NCBI GenBank assembly: GCA_934597175.1 | Contig: CAKTQR010000006.1 | Span: forward strand, 9,543 to 73,542 | Direction: 5' to 3' | Length of the DNA: 64,000 bases | From: an uncultured Oscillospiraceae bacterium | GTDB taxonomy: Bacteria; Bacillota; Clostridia; Oscillospirales; Oscillospiraceae | Part shown: in pieces, positions 9,500-18,341 of the stretch | How the letters are laid out: each line of letters opens with the position of its first letter | Position numbering within the stretch: position 1 is the first letter of the stretch | Translations under genes and position numbers: made by a program | Notes under the pieces: model-generated | Databases searched by the model: none | Told to the model about the DNA's origin: nothing | What the model saw: the letters and a program-made list of their open reading frames with translations, nothing else

Positions 9500-9528
9500 T
9501 TGACACAGCGGAGGATAATTAGTATAAT
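9500..9528 (+). promoter_or_regulatory. Consensus sigma-A promoter for the SGNH/Ig protein
   Basis: TTGACA at 9500-9505 and TATAAT at 9523-9528 with exactly 17 bp between: a perfect consensus. Transcription would start near 9535, giving a leader of about 108 nt before the ATG at 9644. Confidence 0.85.
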
Positions 9529-9643
9529 GTAGCTCTGATAATAGGGTCAGTGTTTCCCTTTTTGGGAGCGTGGCGCTAAGGATCGGGACGAATTATTCAT
9601 AAAAACGGGCCGGGGAGCGGCCTTTATCCGGAGGTATCGGAAC

Positions 9644-12600
9644 ATGAGTAAAACAAGAAGAGGCTTAAGCTTCGTGCTGTGCCTTGTGATGGTGTTCTCG
9701 CTGTTTGCGGGCATACCGTTCGAGGTATTTGACCTTGGCACGGAAGCGAATGCGGTGGACTCGAACACCAACCCGGGCGGCGATTCGCCGTGGGTGACCG
9801 CATGGCACACGACTCCGCTTTATTTGAACGGAGACTCCACCTCGAATATCAGCACAGCCATCTCGGCGCTGTCGAACTGGCGTCAGCGTACTTTCCGCAC
9901 ACTGATACCGCTCACTATGGGCGGCGAACAGGTAAGCCTGACCTACTCGAACGAGTACGGCACATCTGACCTGCAGATCGGCGAGATCACGCTGGCAAAG
10001 GGTAAGTCCAACGACGCCACCAAGTGGGATAACAGCACCTCCGTCAACATCGGCGTCAGCGGTAACTCCGGCACAGGTACGATAAAATATACCTTGCAGC
10101 AGGCGTTTGATCAGGCTTTCAAAGATGGCGACGCATACATGGGCAAGGACTACTATGATAACGTTGTCGTCTGCATCAGAGCGGGTCATACGGCGACCAC
10201 CAATGCGATCGACATTTCGAGCCTCGGCCTCAATGCGATGGACTACATTTCGGTCTCCACATGGTGCACCAATATGAAGGACTTCAGCGGCGGTATCACC
10301 GGCGGCCTCATCGGCGGCAAGTCCGTGTACCTCGGCATCGCAGGTCTCATTTCTGCAATCAGCTATGATTTTAACCATACCGAGGATGCTGACCTGAGCT
10401 CTATCGAGGCTGTGAATCCTGTTGCCCTTTCCAACGAGGATGCGACCGGCGAATACAACATTATCCCGTTCCTCACCGGCATCAAAATTCTCCGCAGCTC
10501 GATAACCGATATGGTAGATCGCAGCAATGCCTATACCACCGTTATACTCGGCGACTCCACCGTTGCCAATGATATTCCCGTTAACCTTGCGGCTAAGCTC
10601 CAGTCAAACGACGCAAAGGGCGTAGCCGTGGTTTGGGCTGCCGTAAAGGGCAACGAGCTTCTGCTCAACGGCCAGTCCGGCACTTCCGACAAAAACGGCC
10701 CTGCAATGGGCAAGTCGGCCATGAGCGTAGTTGACGATGTCATCGCACTCGACGGCGTTAAGAAGATTCTCGTCAAGGTCGGCATAAACGACATCCTGCA
10801 CCCCAACTGCTCTGACCTTTCCGGCAACTACGGTCATAAGACCACCGCTGCCGAGATCATTGCGGGCTACAAGTACCTCATCGACAAGGCTCACGGCGCA
10901 GGCATAGAGATATACTTCTATGAGCTTACGCCTTGGCAGGGCTACACGAGAAACAAAACTCTGACATATAGTGCCGATATCGACGCTATCCGCACCGAGG
11001 TCAATGCATGGCTTGCAAAGTACGGCAAGACATATGACGAGTTCAAGACCTTGGGTCGTGGCACTAATAGCGAAAACGCAGCTGATATCACCATCGGCAA
11101 CAATAACTATGGCACGGATTCCGGCACTCGGACCGATAGCGACAACAAGTACGACAAGACCCCCAAGAATGTGACCATAAGCGGCAACTTTGACACCTTC
11201 GGTTACATTCCTCTTGATAAGCTCAATGATGACTCCGGCACAAAGATGCAGAGCAAGTTCACCACCGACGGTATCCATTACACATCCCTCGGTCAGAACA
11301 AGGTCGCTCAGCTCACGCCGATTAGCATATTCAAGATCAGCACGCCCGAAGTTCCTCAGGACGGGCAGAAGGTCGTCATCCCCAATGTCTTTGCGGCAAG
11401 CACGGCTACCTCACTCCAGTCCTCTCGCTACTACTATATAAGCTCGACTGAAGGTACAACTAAGAACAACACAGTTGCTGCTAACCAGCAGACAGAAGGT
11501 TATGTTGCAAAGGCAAAGACCGGTGCAACATCACTTACGGGAAGCGGGAAAGATACCTCAGACTATCATGGTACTTCCAACTCGTATTACAAGGCAACGC
11601 TTGATATCGACAAAGATAAGGTCGTTGTGCAGCGAGGCACTGATTCAGCTCCATATATAATAGGTTCTCCGATTGGTGATAAGGGAGATCTTGCACAATG
11701 GCAGTTTAAGTATGATACATCAAGTAAGATTAACTACTGGATAAACAGTTCTACGAGCCGTTATCTTGGGTGGTATTATACGGGCGCTGGCGCTGCGATT
11801 GGCCGCTGGGTAGTAAACTTCTCAACTGGAACTGTAAATGATCAGCCGCGAGACTCTGGCAAAATTGCTGAAAATGAGGCATGGTATACATTTGACAAAG
11901 TTAAGCCACTATATAACGACACCTCCGATAGCTATAAAAAAGATGCTGGCGAAGGCTACCTTTCCGAATTGTACTATAAGGCAAAATTTGCAAATGGAGC
12001 TTTTGCAGACTGCAAAACATTTACTTTCCAGCAGCGAAATTATGGCGGAGACCTCAGCAAACGAAACACTAAAGAGCTCAACGGTGTATCCCCTGATACC
12101 GAAACATGGCTGGCAGTCCGTGAAGACCGTGGCTACCATGGCGTTTGCCTGTTCCTGAATACCGAGGGTGAAGTCACTGCAACGATGGATCTTGCTGCTG
12201 CCTCTACCTCGACCTCCGGCATATTCGACAACGAGGTCGCAAAGGACACCTATGTTCTGAAAAATAAATCCGGTACGGGAAAGCTTACCTACATCCTTGC
12301 CGATAACATGCCCAATGGAGAGGGCAAAGCGGAGACACACACCAACTACGGCTCAAAGCTTGGCAACCGTGCCGACGGTAACGGTCAGTTCAACGGCTAC
12401 ACCTACGGCGAAGGTCAGAAGCTTTTCTGGAAGACTAGCAATGCCGATGTCTGCACTATTGACAATAACGGCAATGTGAATGTCACCGGTAACCCCGGCG
12501 ATGCGACCCTCACCGCAAACTACTTCTGGAAAGAGCTCGACGGCTTCAACTACATTTGGGAAGAGTACACTGCTGAGCAGTACGCTCAGCACATGGAGAA

Positions 12601-15073
12601 GGGCGACAAGCCTGCAACTTCGCCCACAGATGAAACCACCGACAGATATCACTGGGTGCAGCTTGGGGATAACAAGTGGGTCTACACGAACTACAAGTAT
12701 CTCACCAGCTCCGTGATGATCCAGAATGTGACCGAGTTTGACTGCGACATTTTGGTCGACGGTCACAATGACGACGAATACACCTATGACAATGTCTACG
12801 CCGGTATGGGCGCAGAGCTCAGAGCAATTATCGATGTCAAGCCCGGCACATTCAACCTCCCCGAGGGCGAGTGGAAATGGAATGTCACCCGGGGCAGCTA
12901 CTCCGCTTTCACCACCGACAAGCAGGACACTTCCCTCAGCGATGTTGTCTTTGACGGAACTACCGGCCAATTTACCGTAACTGCGACTTACTATGTGAAG
13001 AACGATGACGGCAGCGAATCCGTTTACAAGAATCCTCTCACAAATGAAGATGTGACCTCCAGCGTGGTCATTAACACCGTCGCCGCTGAGCCCGAGATCT
13101 GGGCAAAGATCGAAGGTCAGGAAGTCGGCGAGTACATGTTTGACTCCGCAGACGAGGGTCAGACATTTGAACTCACGGCAGGACTTGTCGAGAAGATGTT
13201 TGGCGGAGAAAAGGTCAATGCAAAGATCGATGAGGGCTCGGACAGCTGGGCTTGGTCGTTCGAGCAGAAAGACTCCTCCGGCGGCAGCAATGTCATCTCC
13301 GTCAACACAACCAGCGGACAGAAAGTTGTTGCTACAATCAATAAGGATGGCGTCGTGAAGGCAACCGTGACCTACAGCTACTCCCAGGGCGGCGTTGCCA
13401 AGACCGCAACTAAGGACATCATTATTACTGTAAGCTTCGGCATCCGCTCCGAATCCAATGCAATAATCGACTTCGGTCTCCCCGTAAAGCTTGACCTTGG
13501 CGCAAGCGGCGTCAGCAAGGACGCTCCCACCGTTAAGCTCGTTAAGGAAACAGCCGCAACAAATGAATACGGCGATAGCGCTACACTCCTGTTTGGCGAC
13601 GCAAGCGTCAATAACGGCACTATCATCTACACCCCGACCGCAATTGCGACTGCAAAGGACACCATTTACTACTCCGCCGAAGTTGCCAACGGCTATAAGT
13701 ATTCAAATGTCAACATTATCCCCGCAAGCTCCGTTTACTACGAGGATGACGGATTCGTGACCTACGACGGCAAATGGGAGCCTGACACCGACAACGATAC
13801 CGTTACCGACCAGTTCAAGGCGATAACCGACGATGTCTACGGTTACGATAAACGCTACGGCCAGTACACCACCTACTCCAACGGCAGCGCCCATAAGGTC
13901 ACGGTCGAAAATAACGGCTACGGCATGAACGGCTCGGGCACTTACCCCACCGCAACATTTACTTTCACCGGCACCGGCTTCTCGGTCTATTCGACCGCTG
14001 ACACCGACGCAGGCTATGTCAATGTCAAGGTGTTTAATGCGGACACCGGAGCACGAGTTTCGAACAAGTTCCTGACCGCTTTTGCAAAGGGCGACTATAA
14101 TCAGACCCCGACAATTCAGCAGCTTGATCTGCCTTACGGCAATTACAGAGTTGAGCTCAAAGTCGTTTATGACGCGGGCTTTGACGGCGATTATGTCGAA
14201 GGCGCAGATAATAACCAGTACACCTTCTACCTCGATGCAGTCCGTATCTACAACCCGGTGAGCACGGGTGACGAAGCCGTTGCCAAGGCATACGGAGAAG
14301 CCAAAGAGAAAAACGCCAGGTTTACCACCATTCGCAGCATGCTGATCGAGGCAAAGAGCCTTGGTACAAGCGACGAAAAAGGCACACACGGTGCGGTATT
14401 CCTCGATAGCAATGTTATCAAGAGCTTCAAGCCAGACGGCACGGTTGAAGAGGTCAAGATAACAGGAACAAGCATTGCTGACTATATCAACTACGGTCCT
14501 AAGAATGAGGTCTACCTTGACACCGGCGATGGCGTAGCATTTAACATCGAGAATGTTGCAAGCTTCGACAGAATCGAACTCGGCATCAAGCTTGCCGGAA
14601 CGAACAAGCAGGGCGCAGAGGTCACTATCAACGGTCACAAGATAGCGGTCACCTCCGCAACCGATATGTACTACAACATTAAGCCTTATATAGGCGAGGA
14701 CGGCAATGTGATAATCGCAAGCACGGGCTATGACCTCGTATCGCTGACGGTGCTCAAGACCACATCGGCAAAGACCGCTGCACAGTCTATCGCTGTGTAC
14801 CCCGCACTCGGCGACCTCGCCGCAGCGGAGATAATGTCCTATGTAGCACCTGTTGACCCCGAGCCGACCGTTGAGCCGACTGTCGAGCCCACGGAAGAGC
14901 CGACACCGAGCGAAGACCCCGTGCCGACCACCGATCCGCAGCCCAGTGAAGATCCCCAGCCGAGCGAAGATCCTCAGCCCGACGACGATCAGGATCAGGG
15001 CAGTGTGATAGAAAAGGTCGTCAAGAAAATAGGCGATTTCTTCAAGAAGCTGTTTGGAGGTTGGAAGAAATGA
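9644..15073 (+). CDS. Very large secreted SGNH-hydrolase / Ig-like multidomain protein
   Basis: 1809 residues. A Sec signal peptide (about 1-37) precedes an SGNH/GDSL esterase-like module that begins WVTAWHTTPLY. Block I is GDSTVAND (S305), block III is GIND (N382, D383) and block V is DGIHYTSLGQ (D542, H545), giving a complete S-D-H set. This fold removes acyl groups from glycans or other esters. After about residue 600 come a RICIN- or lectin-like stretch, several Ig-like beta domains and carbohydrate-binding-like regions with no family I can name. The tail is a Pro/Glu/Asp linker (PTVEPTEEPTPSEDP type) and a basic amphipathic end (VVKKIGDFFKKLFGGWKK) with no LPXTG, which may bind the wall or membrane. 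The ATG has ggaggt 8 nt upstream. A smaller paralogue lies at 36471-37769. Its stop overlaps the next gene. Confidence 0.75.
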   Translation: MSKTRRGLSFVLCLVMVFSLFAGIPFEVFDLGTEANAVDSNTNPGGDSPWVTAWHTTPLYLNGDSTSNISTAISALSNWRQRTFRTLIPLTMGGEQVSLTYSNEYGTSDLQIGEITLAKGKSNDATKWDNSTSVNIGVSGNSGTGTIKYTLQQAFDQAFKDGDAYMGKDYYDNVVVCIRAGHTATTNAIDISSLGLNAMDYISVSTWCTNMKDFSGGITGGLIGGKSVYLGIAGLISAISYDFNHTEDADLSSIEAVNPVALSNEDATGEYNIIPFLTGIKILRSSITDMVDRSNAYTTVILGDSTVANDIPVNLAAKLQSNDAKGVAVVWAAVKGNELLLNGQSGTSDKNGPAMGKSAMSVVDDVIALDGVKKILVKVGINDILHPNCSDLSGNYGHKTTAAEIIAGYKYLIDKAHGAGIEIYFYELTPWQGYTRNKTLTYSADIDAIRTEVNAWLAKYGKTYDEFKTLGRGTNSENAADITIGNNNYGTDSGTRTDSDNKYDKTPKNVTISGNFDTFGYIPLDKLNDDSGTKMQSKFTTDGIHYTSLGQNKVAQLTPISIFKISTPEVPQDGQKVVIPNVFAASTATSLQSSRYYYISSTEGTTKNNTVAANQQTEGYVAKAKTGATSLTGSGKDTSDYHGTSNSYYKATLDIDKDKVVVQRGTDSAPYIIGSPIGDKGDLAQWQFKYDTSSKINYWINSSTSRYLGWYYTGAGAAIGRWVVNFSTGTVNDQPRDSGKIAENEAWYTFDKVKPLYNDTSDSYKKDAGEGYLSELYYKAKFANGAFADCKTFTFQQRNYGGDLSKRNTKELNGVSPDTETWLAVREDRGYHGVCLFLNTEGEVTATMDLAAASTSTSGIFDNEVAKDTYVLKNKSGTGKLTYILADNMPNGEGKAETHTNYGSKLGNRADGNGQFNGYTYGEGQKLFWKTSNADVCTIDNNGNVNVTGNPGDATLTANYFWKELDGFNYIWEEYTAEQYAQHMEKGDKPATSPTDETTDRYHWVQLGDNKWVYTNYKYLTSSVMIQNVTEFDCDILVDGHNDDEYTYDNVYAGMGAELRAIIDVKPGTFNLPEGEWKWNVTRGSYSAFTTDKQDTSLSDVVFDGTTGQFTVTATYYVKNDDGSESVYKNPLTNEDVTSSVVINTVAAEPEIWAKIEGQEVGEYMFDSADEGQTFELTAGLVEKMFGGEKVNAKIDEGSDSWAWSFEQKDSSGGSNVISVNTTSGQKVVATINKDGVVKATVTYSYSQGGVAKTATKDIIITVSFGIRSESNAIIDFGLPVKLDLGASGVSKDAPTVKLVKETAATNEYGDSATLLFGDASVNNGTIIYTPTAIATAKDTIYYSAEVANGYKYSNVNIIPASSVYYEDDGFVTYDGKWEPDTDNDTVTDQFKAITDDVYGYDKRYGQYTTYSNGSAHKVTVENNGYGMNGSGTYPTATFTFTGTGFSVYSTADTDAGYVNVKVFNADTGARVSNKFLTAFAKGDYNQTPTIQQLDLPYGNYRVELKVVYDAGFDGDYVEGADNNQYTFYLDAVRIYNPVSTGDEAVAKAYGEAKEKNARFTTIRSMLIEAKSLGTSDEKGTHGAVFLDSNVIKSFKPDGTVEEVKITGTSIADYINYGPKNEVYLDTGDGVAFNIENVASFDRIELGIKLAGTNKQGAEVTINGHKIAVTSATDMYYNIKPYIGEDGNVIIASTGYDLVSLTVLKTTSAKTAAQSIAVYPALGDLAAAEIMSYVAPVDPEPTVEPTVEPTEEPTPSEDPVPTTDPQPSEDPQPSEDPQPDDDQDQGSVIEKVVKKIGDFFKKLFGGWKK

Positions 15074-15330
15074 AAAGAGCATATACTAAGCCCGAACTGT
15101 TTTGCGAAGAGTACGAGTTGTCCGTCTCGATAGCGGGCAACTGCGGAAGACAATTCTCCAATAGTGTCAATCACAATGACCCTAAAGATTGCTATTATAA
15201 CATCGGCGGAGATATAATTTTCGTTAACTCAAACAAAATGTGTGTACCGGATTCCTCCAATGAATATGATGGAGACCTTTTCTGCTACATGACTAATTCT
15301 TCCGGCGATAAAGTAATCTTCGCATCATAA
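15070..15330 (+). CDS. Small Cys-containing peptide, candidate RiPP precursor
   Basis: 86 residues from the ATG at 15070, which overlaps the preceding stop (ATGA) and has ggagg at 15056-15060; the TTG at 15061 sits too close to that site. The N-terminus MKRAYTKPELFCEEYELSVS resembles leader parts of small Clostridia peptides (Y-x-K-P-E start, then E-x-x-E-L-S), followed by IAGNCG and a Cys/Asn/Asp/Tyr-rich remainder with five cysteines in all (FCEE, GNCG, DCYY, KMCV, LFCY). There is no membrane segment. A terminator follows, then genes for a radical SAM/SPASM enzyme, PqqD-like carrier and peptidase, which suggests it is the modified substrate. The role is inferred from context only. Confidence 0.6.
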   Translation: MKRAYTKPELFCEEYELSVSIAGNCGRQFSNSVNHNDPKDCYYNIGGDIIFVNSNKMCVPDSSNEYDGDLFCYMTNSSGDKVIFAS

Positions 15331-15342
15331 CAAAACACGAAA

Positions 15343-15373
15343 CCGGCAGCATGAAAATGCTGTCGGTTTTTTT
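15343..15373 (+). terminator. Rho-independent terminator after the small peptide gene
   Basis: 10-bp stem (15343-15352 with 15357-15366, one G-T pair), GAAA tetraloop, then seven T. It ends the SGNH-peptide transcript. Confidence 0.9.
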
Positions 15374-15423
15374 CTGTACAAAAATAATATTATAATGTAT
15401 AATATCCGGGCGAGGTGTTGCAA

Positions 15424-16116
15424 ATGAAAAAGAAAACAATCATCATCGCCGCAGTGCTGGTGCTCGTCGCCGTCGCCGCAGCGGTGCTCATATTGACCAA
15501 AAACAGCGGCAGCGTTGAGACGAAGCCCGAGGATATCAAGGTCGAGGAGATAAAGGTCGACGCCTCGGCAGGCGGCATCTCCGTCGTCTCGCTTGACAAT
15601 ATCTCCGGCATGTTCGTCGAGGACGGCAGCGACGAGGTCATGAGCGGCATCTTTGCCGCCACCTTCCGCAACGATTCGGGCAAGGATCTGCAATATGCAA
15701 AGCTCGTCCTGACCGTCGGCAAGGAAGCTTACACCTTTGAGATATCCACCCTGCCCGCCGGGGAGACCGTCCGTGCCATGGAGGTGAACAGGAAAGCGTT
15801 TGCATCCAGCAAGGGCGATGTGACGCTCACGCAGGAGAACATTGCGTGGTTTAACGAGTCCCCGTCCATGTACGAGGGCGTGTTCAAGATAACCCAGCGC
15901 AATAACGCCATCATCGTCGAGAATATCTCCGGCAAGACCGTTAATGCACCTATCTATGTCTACTACAAAAACTACGCCGACGGCGTGTACATCGGCGGCA
16001 TCACCTACCGTGCCGGGACGCAGGAGTCACTCGCCCCGGGCAAGGCGGTCGCCCTGAACGCCAAGCACTTTGACCCTGACGCCTCACGGTTGATGTTTGT
16101 GACCTATGTACCTTAA
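15424..16116 (+). CDS. Membrane-anchored FxLYD-like protein of the radical SAM locus
   Basis: 230 residues. One N-terminal membrane segment (about 5-25) is followed by a charged linker and two beta-rich halves. The stretch MSGIFAATFRNDSGKDLQYAKL with PAGETVRAM resembles FxLYD-type extracellular domains found in Firmicutes lipoproteins. ATG at 15424 with gaggtg 6 nt upstream is preferred over the TTG at 15415. A possible -10 (tataat, two copies at 15391-15403) lies just upstream, but no good -35 was seen. It overlaps the kinase-like gene by 11 nt, so it is the first gene of the maturation operon. Function unknown; an immunity or anchoring role is only a guess. Confidence 0.55.
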   Translation: MKKKTIIIAAVLVLVAVAAAVLILTKNSGSVETKPEDIKVEEIKVDASAGGISVVSLDNISGMFVEDGSDEVMSGIFAATFRNDSGKDLQYAKLVLTVGKEAYTFEISTLPAGETVRAMEVNRKAFASSKGDVTLTQENIAWFNESPSMYEGVFKITQRNNAIIVENISGKTVNAPIYVYYKNYADGVYIGGITYRAGTQESLAPGKAVALNAKHFDPDASRLMFVTYVP

Positions 16117-16912
16117 GCGCTACGATTTTTCGGGTATCCGCCTCGGCATCGAAAGCGAAACGCCGCTGGAGGATAACGACCGGCTGCAAAAATTTCGCAG
16201 CGACTTAGCGCCCGAGTATGTGATATCGGTGGAGTTTGTCAAAAGCGTCCCCGAGACCTCCGACTGCGCCGAGTTCTTCGTCAAAAGGCTGCGCCCCAAG
16301 GCGAGCGAGCCGGAGCAGCCGTTTGTGTGCACGGAGTTTTACGAGGATCGCTGCAGGATGCAGGTGCTCGAAAGCCGTGACGGCTTCGATGTCGACTCGG
16401 TGCTGCGCAGTCTGCCGCTGAGCCACATGCTGCTGAAGTTTGACGCATTTGTGCTGCACGGGGCGTATATCCTCGTCGAGGGCGAGGCGATCATTTTCTC
16501 CGCACCCAGCGGCACGGGCAAATCCACGCAGGCCGAGCTCTGGCGAGCGCAGCGCAATGCCGCCGTCATAAACGGCGACCGGGTGCTCTTGCGCAAGGGC
16601 GAAAGCGGCTTTAACGCAGGCGGGATATATTTTGCCGGGACATCGGGCATTTGCGAAAATGTCACAGCACCGCTGCGGGCAATAGTCGTGCTCGGGCAGG
16701 CGAAGCAAAACACCGTGCGCCGCTGCACCGGCTCGCAGGCGATGCACTCGCTTTTCGGCGAAAGCGCATGCTTTGACGCCGAGGGTGAGCCGCTGCGGCT
16801 CGTGGAGCTGCTGTCGGATCTTATCAATTGCACCGAAGTGCTGAGGCTTGACTGTCTGCCGGATGCCTCGGCGGTCGAGACGCTGGCAGAGCACCTCTAT
16901 GGAGAAGCTTGA
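16106..16912 (+). CDS. HPr kinase-like (HprK C-terminal type) P-loop protein
   Basis: 268 residues. A divergent N-terminal half is followed by an HprK-like core: FSAPSGTGKST (Walker A, about 131-141), then INGDRVLLRK and GGIYFAGTSGICENVTAPLRAIVVL, which follow the HprK pattern of P-loop, D-containing strand and capping loop. True HprK has a separate N-terminal domain and phosphorylates HPr; short relatives occur in peptide-maturation clusters (for example with lasso peptides and PqqD-radical SAM sets), where some phosphorylate the peptide. It overlaps the genes on both sides or abuts them, placing it in the maturation operon. The substrate is inferred, not shown. Confidence 0.65.
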   Translation: MYLKRYDFSGIRLGIESETPLEDNDRLQKFRSDLAPEYVISVEFVKSVPETSDCAEFFVKRLRPKASEPEQPFVCTEFYEDRCRMQVLESRDGFDVDSVLRSLPLSHMLLKFDAFVLHGAYILVEGEAIIFSAPSGTGKSTQAELWRAQRNAAVINGDRVLLRKGESGFNAGGIYFAGTSGICENVTAPLRAIVVLGQAKQNTVRRCTGSQAMHSLFGESACFDAEGEPLRLVELLSDLINCTEVLRLDCLPDASAVETLAEHLYGEA

Positions 16913-16914
16913 GT

Positions 16915-18054
16915 ATGGAAAACGAATACATCGAATCGAGAATAAGCCGCCATCTGCACGCCCGGGCGTCCCGTGCGGGTATACCGCTTTCGGGCACATT
17001 TGAGCTCACGCCCTGCTGTAACCTATCGTGCCGGATGTGCTATGTGCGCAAGTCGAGAGCCGAGGTCGAGGCCGAGGGCGGACTCATGAGCGCCGAGCGG
17101 TGGATAGCGCTGGCGGAAAAGTGCCGTGAAAGCGGCATGCTGTATCTGCTGCTGACCGGTGGCGAGCCGCTGACGCACCCGCAGTTTCGTGAAATTTACA
17201 CAGCTGTGAGGAAGCTGGGCTTCGTCGTGTCAATTAACAGCAACGGCACGCTCATCGACGACGATATGCTGCGCTTTCTTGCCGCCGACCCTCCGGCGAG
17301 GGTGAACATGACGCTGTACGGTGCGAGCCGTGAGACCTACGCAAGGCTCTGCGGCGTGCCCGAGGCTTACGACCGGGCAATGTATGCGCTCAGGGGCATG
17401 CGCCGTGAGGGCATAACCGTCAAGGTAAATTACAGCGCAACGAGCTATAACCGTGACGACATGGAGGGCATACTTGCCGCCGCACGGGAAAACGACTGCA
17501 ACATTCAGATAGCAAGCTACATGTTCCCACCCTTGAGGCGTGACGGCACCTCGGTCGGCGAAAACGACCGCATGAGCGCCGAGGAGGACGCCGCCTTTAC
17601 AGTTGAGTGCGAGCGCCGCCGCCTGCCGGTCGAGAAATTCAAGGAGCGCTGCCGTGCCCGCATCGCACGAAGCGGCGGAACGATAGACGAGGAGTGCTTT
17701 GACGCACCTACGGAGCACATCCGCTGCCGGGCAGGCTCGACCGCATTTTGGGTCGACTGGAACGGTGATATATCCCTGTGCGGCATGATACCCCGGCCGT
17801 CGGCGAATGTTAAAACGACCGATTTTGCCGAGGCGTGGCAAAAGGTGCGTGAGGACACTGTAAAAATACTCATGCCCGCAAAGTGCACCGCCTGCGCCGA
17901 CCGTGAGGTGTGCATGGTGTGCGCCGCATCGTGCTATTGCGAGACCGGCGGCTTTGAGGATGCGCCCGAGTACCTGTGCCGCAGGACGAGAGCGCTCATA
18001 AAAGAAAGCGAAAGGGCAGTTGCCGAGGAGGATGAAAATGAAAACCAACCCTGA
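16915..18054 (+). CDS. Radical SAM/SPASM peptide-modifying enzyme
   Basis: 379 residues. The cluster motif Cx3Cx2C is C35, C39, C42 (CNLSCRMC), followed by LLTGGEPLTHPQF for SAM binding. The C-terminal SPASM region holds many cysteines (CRAGS, SLCGM, CTACADREVCMVCAASCYC, YLCRR) for auxiliary Fe-S clusters. Such enzymes make thioether or carbon-carbon links in RiPPs such as sactipeptides. ATG 16915 is chosen because ggagaag lies 7 nt upstream; the TTG at 16909 is too close to it. It sits between the kinase-like and PqqD-like genes and overlaps the latter, which fits a maturase that needs a separate recognition protein, since it has no fused RRE domain at its N-terminus. Confidence 0.85.
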   Translation: MENEYIESRISRHLHARASRAGIPLSGTFELTPCCNLSCRMCYVRKSRAEVEAEGGLMSAERWIALAEKCRESGMLYLLLTGGEPLTHPQFREIYTAVRKLGFVVSINSNGTLIDDDMLRFLAADPPARVNMTLYGASRETYARLCGVPEAYDRAMYALRGMRREGITVKVNYSATSYNRDDMEGILAAARENDCNIQIASYMFPPLRRDGTSVGENDRMSAEEDAAFTVECERRRLPVEKFKERCRARIARSGGTIDEECFDAPTEHIRCRAGSTAFWVDWNGDISLCGMIPRPSANVKTTDFAEAWQKVREDTVKILMPAKCTACADREVCMVCAASCYCETGGFEDAPEYLCRRTRALIKESERAVAEEDENENQP

Positions 18055-18301
18055 ATTTATAGCCCGGGACATTGCCGGTGAACTTGTGCTCGTGCCGGTC
18101 GGTACGGCGGCGAAGAACTTCGGCGGCCTTGTGACCTGCAACGAGGTCGGGGCGTTCATATGGAAAACGCTTGAAAGAGAGATGACCATGGACGAGCTTG
18201 TCGCTGCGATACTCGACGAGTTCGAGGTCGACGAGCCCACCGCACGAAGCGATGCCGAGGAGTTTGTCGCAAAGCTCCGGCAGGTGGATGCGGTAATATA
18301 A
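18038..18301 (+). CDS. PqqD-like peptide-recognition protein
   Basis: 87 residues. The stretch FIARDIAGELVLVPVG, then FGGLVTCNEVGAFIWKTLE, then a helix-rich DELVAAILDEFEVDEPTARSDAEEFV is the PqqD/RRE fold pattern. Such proteins bind the leader peptide and deliver it to the radical SAM enzyme. ATG 18038 is preferred (gaggag 7 nt upstream) over the in-frame ATG 18032. It overlaps the radical SAM gene by 17 nt. A terminator follows. Confidence 0.85.
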   Translation: MKTNPEFIARDIAGELVLVPVGTAAKNFGGLVTCNEVGAFIWKTLEREMTMDELVAAILDEFEVDEPTARSDAEEFVAKLRQVDAVI

Positions 18302-18304
18302 AGT

Positions 18305-18331
18305 AAACCCTCCGGCTCGACCGGAGGGTTT
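18305..18331. terminator. Bidirectional terminator between PqqD-like and peptidase genes
   Basis: Perfect 11-bp stem (18305-18315 with 18321-18331, loop of 5) with A-run and T-run ends, between convergent genes. Confidence 0.85.
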
Positions 18332-18341
18332 GCTCACTCTA

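Noticed and set aside
9329..9643. Possible small gene between array and SGNH protein (64-codon plus-strand frame at 9328)
   Set aside because: It starts in the last degenerate repeat, runs through a terminator-like hairpin and has no ribosome site.
15061..15069. TTG at 15061 as start of the Cys peptide
   Set aside because: It directly abuts the ggagg site at 15056-15060, while ATG 15070 is at the right distance and couples with the preceding stop.
13703..15082. Long open frame of 459 codons on the minus strand inside the SGNH gene
   Set aside because: It is the shadow of a gene with strong codon bias, has no ribosome site and its translation is low-complexity Val/Leu/Gly-rich without domains.
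16205..16999. 264-codon minus-strand frame opposite the HprK-like gene
   Set aside because: Antisense to a gene with a clear P-loop and tight operon overlaps; no support of its own.
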